A DNA stretch of 64,000 nt. It comes from Sphingomonas faeni. GTDB taxonomy: Bacteria; Pseudomonadota; Alphaproteobacteria; Sphingomonadales; Sphingomonadaceae. The notes beneath the pieces were generated by a model. That model searched no databases and was not told the DNA's origin. It saw only the letters and a list, made by a program, of their open reading frames with translations. The stretch covers positions 1 to 64,000 of the forward strand of contig NZ_JALPNF010000008.1 in NCBI RefSeq assembly GCF_023195535.1. The letters run 5' to 3'. Positions 16,991 through 24,478 of the stretch are shown here, one piece after another. Each line of letters opens with the position of its first letter. The first letter of the stretch is position 1. The position numbers were made by a program, and so were the translations under genes.

Positions 16991-17115
16991 ATCCTCCCCC
17001 GCCAGGGGGAGGTGGCTGGCACTTGCCAGACGGAGGGGGAGGGAAGGGTAACTACCGTTCCGTGTCCTCCCCCTCCGCCGCCTTACGGCGCCACCTCCCC
17101 CTGGCAGGGGAGGAT
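16991..17115. repeat. intergenic palindromic element, family C
   Basis: The arms are ATCCTCCCCCGCCAGGGGGA and CCCCCTGGCAGGGGAGGAT, enclosing GGTGGC/GCCACC boxes. Related elements are at 23716-23845, 30166-30289 and 33203-33367. It lies just downstream of the stop codon of the next gene. Confidence 0.85.
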
Positions 17116-17148
17116 TGCAGCAGGCTACCCCATTCCCGCGCCTACCCC

Positions 17149-17412
17149 TTAGTTGCTGTCCGAACCGTCATCGTCATCCCCGCCGCTCGTCGCGAGCAGC
17201 ACGCCGACCACCAGCGCGGCCAGGATGCCGATATTGACATAGGTCGCGGTCGGACCCTCGGCGAGCGCGCTCTTGCCCGTCGTCGTCGTCCCCGCACGCG
17301 CCTTCGCCACCGACAGCGACGACGCGCCATTCGCCGCGGATACCATCGTCGGTGCGACCATCATCGCCGCGCCCGCAACCGCCACCGCAACATTCCTGAA
17401 ACCAGACTTCAC
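17149..17412 (-). CDS. hypothetical exported or membrane-anchored small protein
   Basis: I do not recognise a named family. GTG 17412 is the likely start because CAGGGAGA lies seven bases upstream. The longer form from 17433 would translate that ribosome-binding site. The roughly 87-residue product has a basic N-terminus, a signal-like hydrophobic segment (VAVAVAGAAMMVAP) ending at VSAANG, a Thr/Ser/Ala-rich middle, and a C-terminal helix NIGILAALVVGVLLATSGG followed by an acidic tail DDDDGSD. This layout suggests an exported protein anchored by its C-terminal helix, or a two-helix membrane protein. Confidence 0.72.
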   Translation of the reverse strand: MKSGFRNVAVAVAGAAMMVAPTMVSAANGASSLSVAKARAGTTTTGKSALAEGPTATYVNIGILAALVVGVLLATSGGDDDDGSDSN

Positions 17413-17592
17413 GATATTTTCTCCCTGCAACATCGCCGCATAGGTTCAGCTTCGCCCCGATTCGTCAACGCGTTTGCGCGCAGTTGCAGCAACGTTTTTC
17501 ACTGACTTCTAACAGTCACCGGACTGCGACTACCCTGTCACAATACTCGGCTAATACTCGCGGCGAGGGATACCTTGCCGGGGGACAGGCTC

Positions 17593-18477
17593 ATGAACGC
17601 CGTTACGACGTTTCCGCCATCTAGCGTCTTGGGCGCCGACATCACCGATATCGCCGATTTCATCCACTCCCGGCCCGCCGCGCCCGAGCCGATCGTCGAG
17701 CGCCGGCAATATCGCACGATCTGGATCTCCGACGTCCATCTCGGCACGCGCGGCTGCAACGCCGGCATGCTCAACGACTTCCTCGATCACGTCGACAGCG
17801 AGACGATGTATCTCGTCGGCGACATGATCGACGGCTGGCGGCTGAAGAAGAAATTCTACTGGCCCGCCGCGCACAACGACGTCCTCTGGCGCCTGCTGAA
17901 GCGCGCCAAGCGCGGCACCCGCGTCGTCTACATCCCCGGCAATCACGACGAGGTGTTCCGGCAATATTCGGGGCTCGACTTCGGCGGCATCTCGATCCGG
18001 CGGAAAGCGATCCACGAGACCGCCGACGGTCGCCGCCTGTTGGTGCTCCACGGCGACGAGTTCGACGCGATCACGCTCGCGCACCGCTGGGTCGCGCATA
18101 TCGGCGACGCGGCCTATACGATGCTGATGGGCCTCAACCGCTGGGTCAACGGCGTGCGCCGCCGGATGGGCATGCCCTATTGGTCGCTGTCGAAGCACGC
18201 CAAGGCCAAGGTCAAGAACGCGGTCGCCTTCATCTCGCACTTCGAGGAAGTCGTCGCCCACGCCGCCGGCGTCCGCGGCGTCGAAGGCGTCGTCTGCGGC
18301 CACATCCACACCGCCGAGATGCGCGAGATCGCTGGCATCGCCTATTACAACGACGGCGACTGGGTCGAGGGCTGCACCGCGCTGGTCGAGCATTTCGACG
18401 GCCGCATGGAGCTGCTCCACTGGGCCGACGAAATCGCCGCGCGCGAGCGAGACAAAATCGTCACCCTAGCCGCCTGA
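17593..18477 (+). CDS. LpxH-like metallophosphoesterase
   Basis: This is a calcineurin-like phosphoesterase of the group annotated as UDP-2,3-diacylglucosamine diphosphatase. Metal-binding motifs run in order: SDVHLG (about residues 46-51), GDMIDGW, GNHDE, LHGDEFD and GHIHTAE. ATG 17593 has a GGGGGA site upstream; the TTG at 17575 is not needed. The product has 294 residues, longer than enterobacterial LpxH. It is followed by a GT4 glycosyltransferase after a palindromic element, a pairing that suggests glycolipid work. Many sphingomonads replace LPS with glycosphingolipids, so the true substrate may not be the lipid A precursor. Confidence 0.88.
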   Translation: MNAVTTFPPSSVLGADITDIADFIHSRPAAPEPIVERRQYRTIWISDVHLGTRGCNAGMLNDFLDHVDSETMYLVGDMIDGWRLKKKFYWPAAHNDVLWRLLKRAKRGTRVVYIPGNHDEVFRQYSGLDFGGISIRRKAIHETADGRRLLVLHGDEFDAITLAHRWVAHIGDAAYTMLMGLNRWVNGVRRRMGMPYWSLSKHAKAKVKNAVAFISHFEEVVAHAAGVRGVEGVVCGHIHTAEMREIAGIAYYNDGDWVEGCTALVEHFDGRMELLHWADEIAARERDKIVTLAA

Positions 18478-18483
18478 CCCAAA

Positions 18484-18619
18484 ACCCTCTCCTCAGCGGG
18501 GAGAGGGAAAGACGCGAAGCGGCGAGGGTGAGGGCAAGTCCACCGCACTAAACAAAAAGCGTGCCGTCACCCTCCCACCGCAAGCGCGGCGGGCCCTCCC
18601 TCTCCCGATGGGAGAGGGG
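18484..18619. repeat. intergenic palindromic element, family F
   Basis: The element runs from ACCCTCTCCTCAGCGGGGAG to CTCCCTCTCCCGATGGGAGA, with GCGAGGGTGAGGGCA and TGCCGTCACCCTC inside. It separates the phosphoesterase and glycosyltransferase genes. Confidence 0.75.
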
Positions 18620-18636
18620 CAAAACGGAGAAGACAG

Positions 18637-19659
18637 ATGCGTATCGCAATCGTCACGGACGCCTGGAGCCCGCAAGTCAACGGCGTCGTCCGCACCCTCC
18701 AGTCGGTCCAGCGCGAACTCGAATCGATCGGCCACCAGGTCATGGTCGTCTCGCCCGAGCGCTTCGCCTCGATGCCATGCCCGACCTACCCCGAGATCCG
18801 CCTCGCCTTCGCCCGCTCCGGCGCCGTCGGCCGCATGCTTGCCGCGTTCGGGCCGGACGCGATCCACCTCGCCACCGAGGGGCCGGTCTGCCTCGCCGCC
18901 CGCAACTGGTGCCTCGCCCGCGCGCTGCCGTTCACCAGCGCCTATCACACGCAATTCCCCGACTATATCGCCGCCCGCACCGGCGCGAACCCCGACTGGA
19001 TCTGGCGCTACATCCGCTGGTTCCACCGCCCCGCGCAGTCGATCCTCGTCTCCACCCCCTCGGTCGCCGCGACGCTCGCCGCCCAGGGCCTGAATCAGGT
19101 CCGCGAATGGGGCAGGGGCGTCGACTTCGCGCAGTTCGGCCTCGACGGCGCGCGCGACCCGGACATGGCGGCGCTCCCCGGTCCGATCCAGCTCTATGTC
19201 GGCAGGGTCGCGGTCGAGAAGAACATCGAAGCGTTCCTGTCCTCCTCGCATTCCGGCACCAAGATCGTGGTCGGCGAAGGCCCCGCCCGCGCCGCGCTCG
19301 CCCGCCGCTTCCCGGACGCTGTTTTCCTGGGCCAACGCTCCGGCCTCGATCTAGCCGCCGCCTATCGCACCGCCGACGTCCTCGTCTTTCCCAGCCGCAC
19401 CGACACCTTCGGCCTCGTCATGATCGAGGCGCTGGCGTGCGGCACGCCGGTCGCCGCCTATCCCGTCACCGGCCCGATCGACGTCCTCGACGACCGCGTC
19501 GGCGCGATGCACGAAGACCTCGACACCGCGATCGCCACCGCGCTCACGCGCGACAGCGTCACCTGCGCCGCCTATGCCGCGCGCTACAGCTGGCCGGCCA
19601 GCGCCCGCCAGTTCCTCCACGCGCTCGTCCCGCTGGAAAGGAAGCTGTTAGCCGCCTGA
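18637..19659 (+). CDS. GT4 family glycosyltransferase, MgtA-like
   Basis: This is a retaining GT-B glycosyltransferase that probably transfers a hexose or mannose to a lipid or oligosaccharide acceptor. It has 340 residues. The N-terminal fold has IVTDAWSPQVNGVVRTLQSV (residues 4-23), typical of GT4 enzymes that glycosylate diacylglycerol or phosphatidylinositol. LYVGRVAVEKNIEAFL (about 187-202) starts the donor domain, and FPSRTDTFGLVMIEALACG holds the EX7E-type motif. ATG 18637 follows GGAGAAG. It is downstream of the LpxH-like gene. A terminator hairpin follows at 19711. Confidence 0.92.
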   Translation: MRIAIVTDAWSPQVNGVVRTLQSVQRELESIGHQVMVVSPERFASMPCPTYPEIRLAFARSGAVGRMLAAFGPDAIHLATEGPVCLAARNWCLARALPFTSAYHTQFPDYIAARTGANPDWIWRYIRWFHRPAQSILVSTPSVAATLAAQGLNQVREWGRGVDFAQFGLDGARDPDMAALPGPIQLYVGRVAVEKNIEAFLSSSHSGTKIVVGEGPARAALARRFPDAVFLGQRSGLDLAAAYRTADVLVFPSRTDTFGLVMIEALACGTPVAAYPVTGPIDVLDDRVGAMHEDLDTAIATALTRDSVTCAAYAARYSWPASARQFLHALVPLERKLLAA

Positions 19660-19710
19660 GCTTGCGTGCTTGCCTGTTGCCACCGCGCGCACTAAGTCTC
19701 TCTCATGTCA

Positions 19711-19745
19711 GGCCGCTCCGAAAGGGGCGGCCCTTTCTATTTTTA
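19711..19745 (+). terminator. Rho-independent terminator after the GT4 gene
   Basis: GGCCGCTCC and GGGGCGGCC pair around a short GAAA loop (one G-T pair), followed by the T-rich CCTTTCTATTTTTA. It sits 50 bases after the glycosyltransferase stop and only 14 bases before the trcR start, so it could also affect trcR expression. Confidence 0.75.
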
Positions 19746-19758
19746 CGGAGTTTCCGCC

Positions 19759-20436
19759 GTGGCCCAGCCGCTCATGCCCCACGCGACCGCCGCCTGGATG
19801 GTCGACAATACCGCGCTCAGCTTCGAGCAGATCGCGGACTTCTGCGGCCTGCACATCCTCGAGATCCAGGCGATCGCCGACGACACGACGTCGACCAAGC
19901 TGACCGGTCGCGATCCCGTCCGCGCACACGAAGTGACGCAGGAAGAGATCGACAAGGGTGCCGCCGATCCCGACTACCAGCTCAAGATGATCAAGGGCCC
20001 CGAGCAGGTCCGCCGCACCAAGGGCCCGCGCTACACGCCGGTCTCGAAGCGCCAGGACAAGCCCGACGGCATCTCGTGGATCATCCGCAACCACCCGGAG
20101 ATCACCGACGGCGCGATCTCGCTGCTGATCGGCACGACCCGCACGACGATCGCCGCGATCCGCGACCGCAGCCACTGGAACATCGCCAACATCACGCCGA
20201 AGGACCCGGTCACGCTCGGCCTGACCTCGCAGCGCGAGTTGGATGCAGCCGTGGCGAAGGCGGCCAAGGCAGCCGGCATGGAAGCGCCGACCGACACGCG
20301 CCTCGAAGGCGACCGCGAAGTGCTCCTCCAGCAGCTCCGCGCCGAGCGCACCCAGGCGGCAGCCGACGCGCAGTTCGTGGCAGACGGCGGCGTGTTGCCC
20401 GTCAAGCCGCTCTTCGACGACCCCTTCAAGCGCTGA
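19759..20436 (+). CDS. trcR: cell cycle transcriptional regulator TrcR (DUF1013)
   Basis: This is a conserved alphaproteobacterial protein that associates with RNA polymerase and cell-cycle promoters in Caulobacter. The likely start is GTG 19759, with ACGGAG eight bases upstream. The ATG at 19705 would translate through the terminator hairpin. From the GTG it has 225 residues: a helix-turn-helix-like N-terminus (TAAWMVDNTALSFEQIADF), then HILEIQAIAD, the family core DGISWIIRNHPEITDGAIS, then IGTTRTTIAAIRDR and WNIANITPKDPVTLGL, and a C-terminal coiled segment. Cytoplasmic or nucleoid-associated. Confidence 0.93.
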   Translation: MAQPLMPHATAAWMVDNTALSFEQIADFCGLHILEIQAIADDTTSTKLTGRDPVRAHEVTQEEIDKGAADPDYQLKMIKGPEQVRRTKGPRYTPVSKRQDKPDGISWIIRNHPEITDGAISLLIGTTRTTIAAIRDRSHWNIANITPKDPVTLGLTSQRELDAAVAKAAKAAGMEAPTDTRLEGDREVLLQQLRAERTQAAADAQFVADGGVLPVKPLFDDPFKR

Positions 20437-20442
20437 CCGCAC

Positions 20443-20479
20443 GTCCCCTCCCGCAAGCGGGAGGGGACAGGGGTGGGCG
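20443..20479. repeat. short palindromic element, family G
   Basis: GTCCCCTCCCGCAAGCGGGA followed by GGGGAC forms a compact hairpin immediately after trcR. It resembles the arms of 8098-8189 and could act as a transcription stop, although it lacks a T run. Confidence 0.7.
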
Positions 20480-20560
20480 CACGCTCACCTCAAACGATAC
20501 GTCGAGTGAGCGCGGTAAGGCCCACGTGCCGCGCAGATGGACAAGCGCAAACCCCTCCTC

Positions 20561-20642
20561 CGTCATCCTGACGAAAGTCAGGATCCAGAGCCAAAAATGT
20601 CGCCCTACGTTATCCTGAATCCTGACTTTCGTCAGGATGACG
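20561..20642. repeat. 82-bp palindromic element, family B
   Basis: It starts CGTCATCCTGACGAAAGTCA and ends TGACTTTCGTCAGGATGACG. Two further copies, at 23528-23609 and 26298-26379, have the same 82-bp length. The rest of the 20437-20702 gap shows no feature. Confidence 0.9.
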
Positions 20643-20702
20643 GGGAGCGCGCAACGCCCGCCAGCACTATCTCCCGCCACATCCAGTTGCTAACCGCAAC
20701 CG

Positions 20703-21767
20703 ATGGCAACCGCACCCGACACCGATTTCGCGCCGACCAGCCACAAGGGCCTGACCTACCCCTTCGGCGGCGCCGAGCCCGAAGTCGGTGACGTCTTCGA
20801 GGTCGCCCCCGGCATAGACTGGGTCCGCCTCAAAATTCCCGGCCCCCTCAAACACGTAAACTGCTGGCTGCTAGCCGACACCGACGGCGACGCGCTGATC
20901 GACACCGGTATGAACACCGCCGAGGCCCGCGACGCCTGGAAAGCCATCTTCAACGGCCTCAAGTCCGGCGTCCGCATCACGAAAATGATCGGCACCCACT
21001 TCCACCCCGACCATATCGGCCTCGCCGGCTGGATGTGCGATCACCATGCCGCCCCCCTCATTATGACCCGAGCCGAATGGCTGACCGCGCGCATGCTCGC
21101 CGCCGACGCCCGCGACTCGGTCCCACACGAGATGCTCGCCTTCTGGCGCGGCGCAGGCTGGGGCCCGGACCAGATCGACCATGCCACCGCCAAGGGCTGG
21201 GCCGGCTTCCGGAAAATCATCACCCCGCTCCCACTCAGCTACACCCGCATCGAAGACGGCGACACGCTCACCATCGGCGCGCGCGACTGGCGGATCGTCA
21301 CCGGTTCCGGCCACTGTCCCGAACATGCGTGCCTGTACGACGAAGCCGGCGGCATTCTGATCGCCGGCGATCAGGTCCTCCCGCGCATCAGCCCCAACGT
21401 CTCGCTAGGCGTCACCGAACCGAACGCCGACCCGCTGGGCGAATGGTTCGCCTCGATCGCCAAGCTCAAGACGCTGCCAGCCGACCTGCTCGTCCTCCCC
21501 GGCCACGGCGACCCGTTCACCGGCCTCCACACGCGACTAGACGCGATGGACCGCGAACACCGCGAGCGACTCGACGAACTCGAAGTCTTCCTCGCCGAAC
21601 CCCGTCGCGCGGTTGACTGTTTCGGCCGCCTGTTCCGCCGCGCGATCGGACAGGACGTGCTCGGCATGGCGACCGGCGAGGCACTCGCGCACCTCCGCCG
21701 CCTCGAAGTCGAAGGCCGAGCGACCCGCGACACGCACGATGGCGTATGGTGGTGGCGCGCAGCCTGA
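20703..21767 (+). CDS. MBL fold metallo-hydrolase
   Basis: This is a metallo-beta-lactamase fold hydrolase of unassigned substrate. Metal-binding motifs appear in order: ALIDTGMN (about residue 65), THFHPDHIG (HxHxDH, about 98-106), the His of GSGHCPEH, the Asp of IAGDQVLP and the His of LPGHGDPF. It has 354 residues and a C-terminal winged-helix-like segment (HLRRLEVEGRATRDTHDG), a feature of the LACTB2-like/glyoxalase II-like subgroup. No signal peptide, so probably cytoplasmic. It stands alone between palindromic elements and the dienelactone hydrolase gene. Confidence 0.92.
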   Translation: MATAPDTDFAPTSHKGLTYPFGGAEPEVGDVFEVAPGIDWVRLKIPGPLKHVNCWLLADTDGDALIDTGMNTAEARDAWKAIFNGLKSGVRITKMIGTHFHPDHIGLAGWMCDHHAAPLIMTRAEWLTARMLAADARDSVPHEMLAFWRGAGWGPDQIDHATAKGWAGFRKIITPLPLSYTRIEDGDTLTIGARDWRIVTGSGHCPEHACLYDEAGGILIAGDQVLPRISPNVSLGVTEPNADPLGEWFASIAKLKTLPADLLVLPGHGDPFTGLHTRLDAMDREHRERLDELEVFLAEPRRAVDCFGRLFRRAIGQDVLGMATGEALAHLRRLEVEGRATRDTHDGVWWWRAA

Positions 21768-21801
21768 GTTAGCATGCGGCCAAATTCAAGAGGATAGCCC
21801 C

Positions 21802-22671
21802 ATGTGCGACGAGCATACCGCAGACGATAACGAAGCGTATCTGGCCGGCGTCTCGCGCCGCCAGTTCGGCGTGATGACCGGCGCGATCGGCCTGACGATG
21901 CTGCTGCCCGCCCCAGCGAACGCCGCCGTCATCAAGGGCCGCGACGTCGCGATCACCACGCCCGACGGCAAGGCCGACGCCTATTTCGTCGCGCCCGCCA
22001 CCGGCAAGCACCCCGGCGTGCTGATCTGGCCCGACATCATGGGTCTGCGCCCCGCCTTCCGCCAGATGGCCGACCGCCTCGCGCAATCGGGCTATGCGGT
22101 GCTCGTCGTCAACCAGTTCTACCGCTCGACCAAGGCACCGTTCCTCGCGCCCGGCGAGTCGTACGACCAGCCCGCCGTCCGCGCCCGCATCGCCCCCTTC
22201 CGCGAAGCGCTAACGTCCGAAGGCACGGTGCGTGATGCGAAGGCCTTCACCGCCTTCATCGACGCGCAACCGCAGACCGACCGAAAGCGCGGGCTGGCGA
22301 CCACCGGCTATTGCATGGGTGGCCCGATGGTGATGCGCACCGCCGCAGCCGTCCCCAACCGGATCCGCGCCGGCGCGACCTTCCACGGCGGTGGCTTCGT
22401 CACCGACACGCCCGACAGCCCGCACCGCCTGATCCCGCAGATGAAGGGCCGATACCTCATCGCGATCGCCGCCAACGACGACGCGCGATCGCCCACCGAA
22501 AAGGACACGCTCCGCACCGCCTTCGCCGCCGCCAAACTCCCCGCCGAGATCGAGGTCTACGCCGGCACGATGCACGGCTGGTGTCCGCCCGACTCGAAGG
22601 TCTACAACGCAGCCCAGGCGGACAAGGCCTGGGCCCGCATGCTCGCGCTGTTCGACAAGGCGCTGGTGTGA
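21802..22671 (+). CDS. dienelactone hydrolase family protein, Tat-exported
   Basis: This is an alpha/beta hydrolase of the carboxymethylenebutenolidase type. ATG 21802 gives 289 residues. The N-terminus carries a twin-arginine signal, SRRQFGVMTGAIGLTMLLPA, ending in ANA (about residue 43), so a periplasmic location is expected. The Cys nucleophile sits in TTGYCMGGPM (about residue 170), with the Asp in AANDDARSP and the His in TMHGWCPP completing the triad. The substrate is unknown. It follows the MBL gene by 34 bp on the same strand and may be co-transcribed. Confidence 0.91.
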   Translation: MCDEHTADDNEAYLAGVSRRQFGVMTGAIGLTMLLPAPANAAVIKGRDVAITTPDGKADAYFVAPATGKHPGVLIWPDIMGLRPAFRQMADRLAQSGYAVLVVNQFYRSTKAPFLAPGESYDQPAVRARIAPFREALTSEGTVRDAKAFTAFIDAQPQTDRKRGLATTGYCMGGPMVMRTAAAVPNRIRAGATFHGGGFVTDTPDSPHRLIPQMKGRYLIAIAANDDARSPTEKDTLRTAFAAAKLPAEIEVYAGTMHGWCPPDSKVYNAAQADKAWARMLALFDKALV

Positions 22672-22689
22672 GGCTCCCGCCGATCTTCC

Positions 22690-22788
22690 CCGTCACCCCG
22701 GACTAGTTCCGGGTTCCACGGTCCCGCATATTCTCAGGCCAACGCGTATGCGGAGCGGTGGATGCCGGAACGAGCCCGGCATGACGGG
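22690..22788. repeat. imperfect palindromic element, family I
   Basis: CCGTCACCCCGGACTAGTTC near the left end and AACGAGCCCGGCATGACGGG at the right end pair imperfectly, with CCGCATATTC and CGTATGCGG in the centre. It separates the dienelactone hydrolase and GST genes. Confidence 0.6.
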
Positions 22789-22883
22789 AGGAGAGGGTAG
22801 TGTCTGATGCCCGCAGCCAGCCGCTTGACCATGCCAACTGTCCATGAGACCATCGTTCACGATCCGTTCTCAAGGAGAGTCAC

Positions 22884-23498
22884 ATGACCCTGACCCTGTA
22901 CACCAACCCGATGTCGCGAGGCCGGATCGCGCGGTGGATGCTCGAAGAGGTCGACGCCGAGTATGAGACCGTCGTCCTCGACTACGACACGACGATGAAG
23001 GCCGAGCCGTATCTGTCGATCAACCCGATGGCCAAGGTCCCGGCGATCGTCCACAACCACAAGACCGTCACCGAGTGCGCCGCGATCTGCGCGTACCTCG
23101 CCGACACGTTCCCCGACGCCGATCTCGCCCCCCGCGACGAAGAACGCGCCGATTACTATCGCTGGCTCTTCTACGCCGCCGGCCCGGTCGAAGCCGCGAC
23201 CGGCAACCGCGCGCTCGGCGTCGTGCCCGATGCCGCGCAGCAACGGATGATCGGCTATGGCAGCTTCGATCGCGTGATCGACGTGCTCGAACAGGCTGTG
23301 GCAGCGCACCCGTACATAGCCGGCGACCGCTTCACCGCCGCCGACGTCTATGTCGGATCGCAGGTCATCTGGGGCATGCAGTTCGGCTGGCTGCCGAAGC
23401 GCAAAGCGTTCGCGGACTATGCCGCGCGCCTGATCGAACGCCCGGCGTACCTGCGCGCCGCAGCACTGGACGACGCCCTGATCGCAGTCGCCGCGTAG
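22884..23498 (+). CDS. glutathione S-transferase family protein
   Basis: This is a predicted cytoplasmic glutathione transferase. It has 204 residues. The thioredoxin-like N-terminal domain has LYTNPMSRGRIARWMLEEV (residues 5-23), the cis-Pro segment NPMAKVPAIV and the glutathione-binding TECAAICAYLAD. The all-helical C-terminal domain carries GDRFTAADVYVGSQ, the N-capping box of the fold. AAGGAG precedes the ATG at good spacing. With gshB also in the window, the cell clearly uses glutathione. Substrate unknown. Confidence 0.93.
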   Translation: MTLTLYTNPMSRGRIARWMLEEVDAEYETVVLDYDTTMKAEPYLSINPMAKVPAIVHNHKTVTECAAICAYLADTFPDADLAPRDEERADYYRWLFYAAGPVEAATGNRALGVVPDAAQQRMIGYGSFDRVIDVLEQAVAAHPYIAGDRFTAADVYVGSQVIWGMQFGWLPKRKAFADYAARLIERPAYLRAAALDDALIAVAA

Positions 23499-23527
23499 GA
23501 GCGAGCGCGTGACCAACCAACCAAACC

Positions 23528-23609
23528 CGTCATCCTGACGAAAGTCAGGACCCAGGATACCAGGAGCTAGCCTCCATGGCTCTGGGTCCTGACTTTCGTC
23601 AGGATGACG
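23528..23609. repeat. 82-bp palindromic element, family B
   Basis: It has the same ends as 20561-20642 (CGTCATCCTGACGAAAGTCA and CTGACTTTCGTCAGGATGAC), the same length, and a different centre. Confidence 0.9.
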
Positions 23610-23715
23610 GCGGGGGTTGGAACGACTGGAGTGGGTGAAAATCCACTTTCTACTATAGGCGGCCGGGCCTGTGGACTCGCTGCGTGGTGGGCGGGTACCT
23701 CGCGTACAGCTAACG

Positions 23716-23845
23716 ACGATCCTCCCCCGCCAGGGGGAGGTGGCGCCAAAGGCGACGGAGGGGGAGGACACGGAGCAGAGGTCGGCGCTTACCGCCCCCT
23801 TCGTCAGGCTGCGCCTGCCACCTCCCCCTGGCGGGGGAGGATCGT
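23716..23845. repeat. intergenic palindromic element, family C
   Basis: The arms ACGATCCTCCCCCGCCAGGG and CCCTGGCGGGGGAGGATCGT are perfectly complementary. The inner part contains GAGGACACGGAGCAGAGGTC and GTCAGGCTGCGCCTGCCACC. With the family B element it accounts for most of the 450-bp gap 23499-23950. Confidence 0.9.
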
Positions 23846-23950
23846 TCGGGGCCAGCACCTCAGCTTACCGATACGTTTTAAAACCGAGTCGCCATCGAAG
23901 AGCGACTTACGAAAATGCAAACCGCCGGAGTAGACGCTACAGATTAGCGA

Positions 23951-24478
23951 TCAGGCCGCCCATTTCGCCAGCCAGTCGGCCAGCGCCTGCGGCCCCATCG
24001 ATCGCGCATCCGCCAGTTCGGTCTCATGCCCAGCGTTCAGCAGCTTGTTGCTCCGCGGATCGACCACCAGCACCGCCGGCACGCCCTTGAGCCGCCCCTT
24101 GATACCGTAACCCGCCGCGATCTGCCCGTTCTTGTCGAAGCGGCCGATGTCGACCGTCACGACCACGAACTTGCTGTCGACGAAACGCTTCATCTCCGGG
24201 AGGTCGATCGTCCCCGCGAGCAGGCGGCAGTCGAGGCACCAATTGCCGCCGAGATCGATCAGCAACCGCTTGTGCGTCTTCAGCGCGCGCGCACGCGCAG
24301 CCGCAACCTGCGCATTGGCGTTCGCCGACTCGTTATACGGCAGCGGCAAGGGCTGCGGCAGCTTGTCGAAGCTCGTCGTGTTCACGTGCGGCGCCACGAC
24401 TTTCGCGCGGGGCGCGGCGGGAGCGGCCACCGCGGTTACGAGCAAGGCAAGCGCGGCGAGACGGCGCATCGACATCAT
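23951..24478 (-). CDS. thioredoxin family protein, exported
   Basis: This is a predicted periplasmic thiol-disulfide protein of the thioredoxin_7 type. It has 175 residues with a signal peptide (MMSMRRLAALALLVTAVAAP). The active-site-like motif is GNWCLDCRLL (CxxC, about residues 78-87), preceded by LLIDLGG and followed by FVVVTVDIGRF and the cis-Pro loop KGVPAVLVVDP. The start overlaps the stop of the upstream DEAD-box gene in an ATGA, so the two are translationally coupled. The partner protein is not evident. Confidence 0.88.
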   Translation of the reverse strand: MMSMRRLAALALLVTAVAAPAAPRAKVVAPHVNTTSFDKLPQPLPLPYNESANANAQVAAARARALKTHKRLLIDLGGNWCLDCRLLAGTIDLPEMKRFVDSKFVVVTVDIGRFDKNGQIAAGYGIKGRLKGVPAVLVVDPRSNKLLNAGHETELADARSMGPQALADWLAKWAA

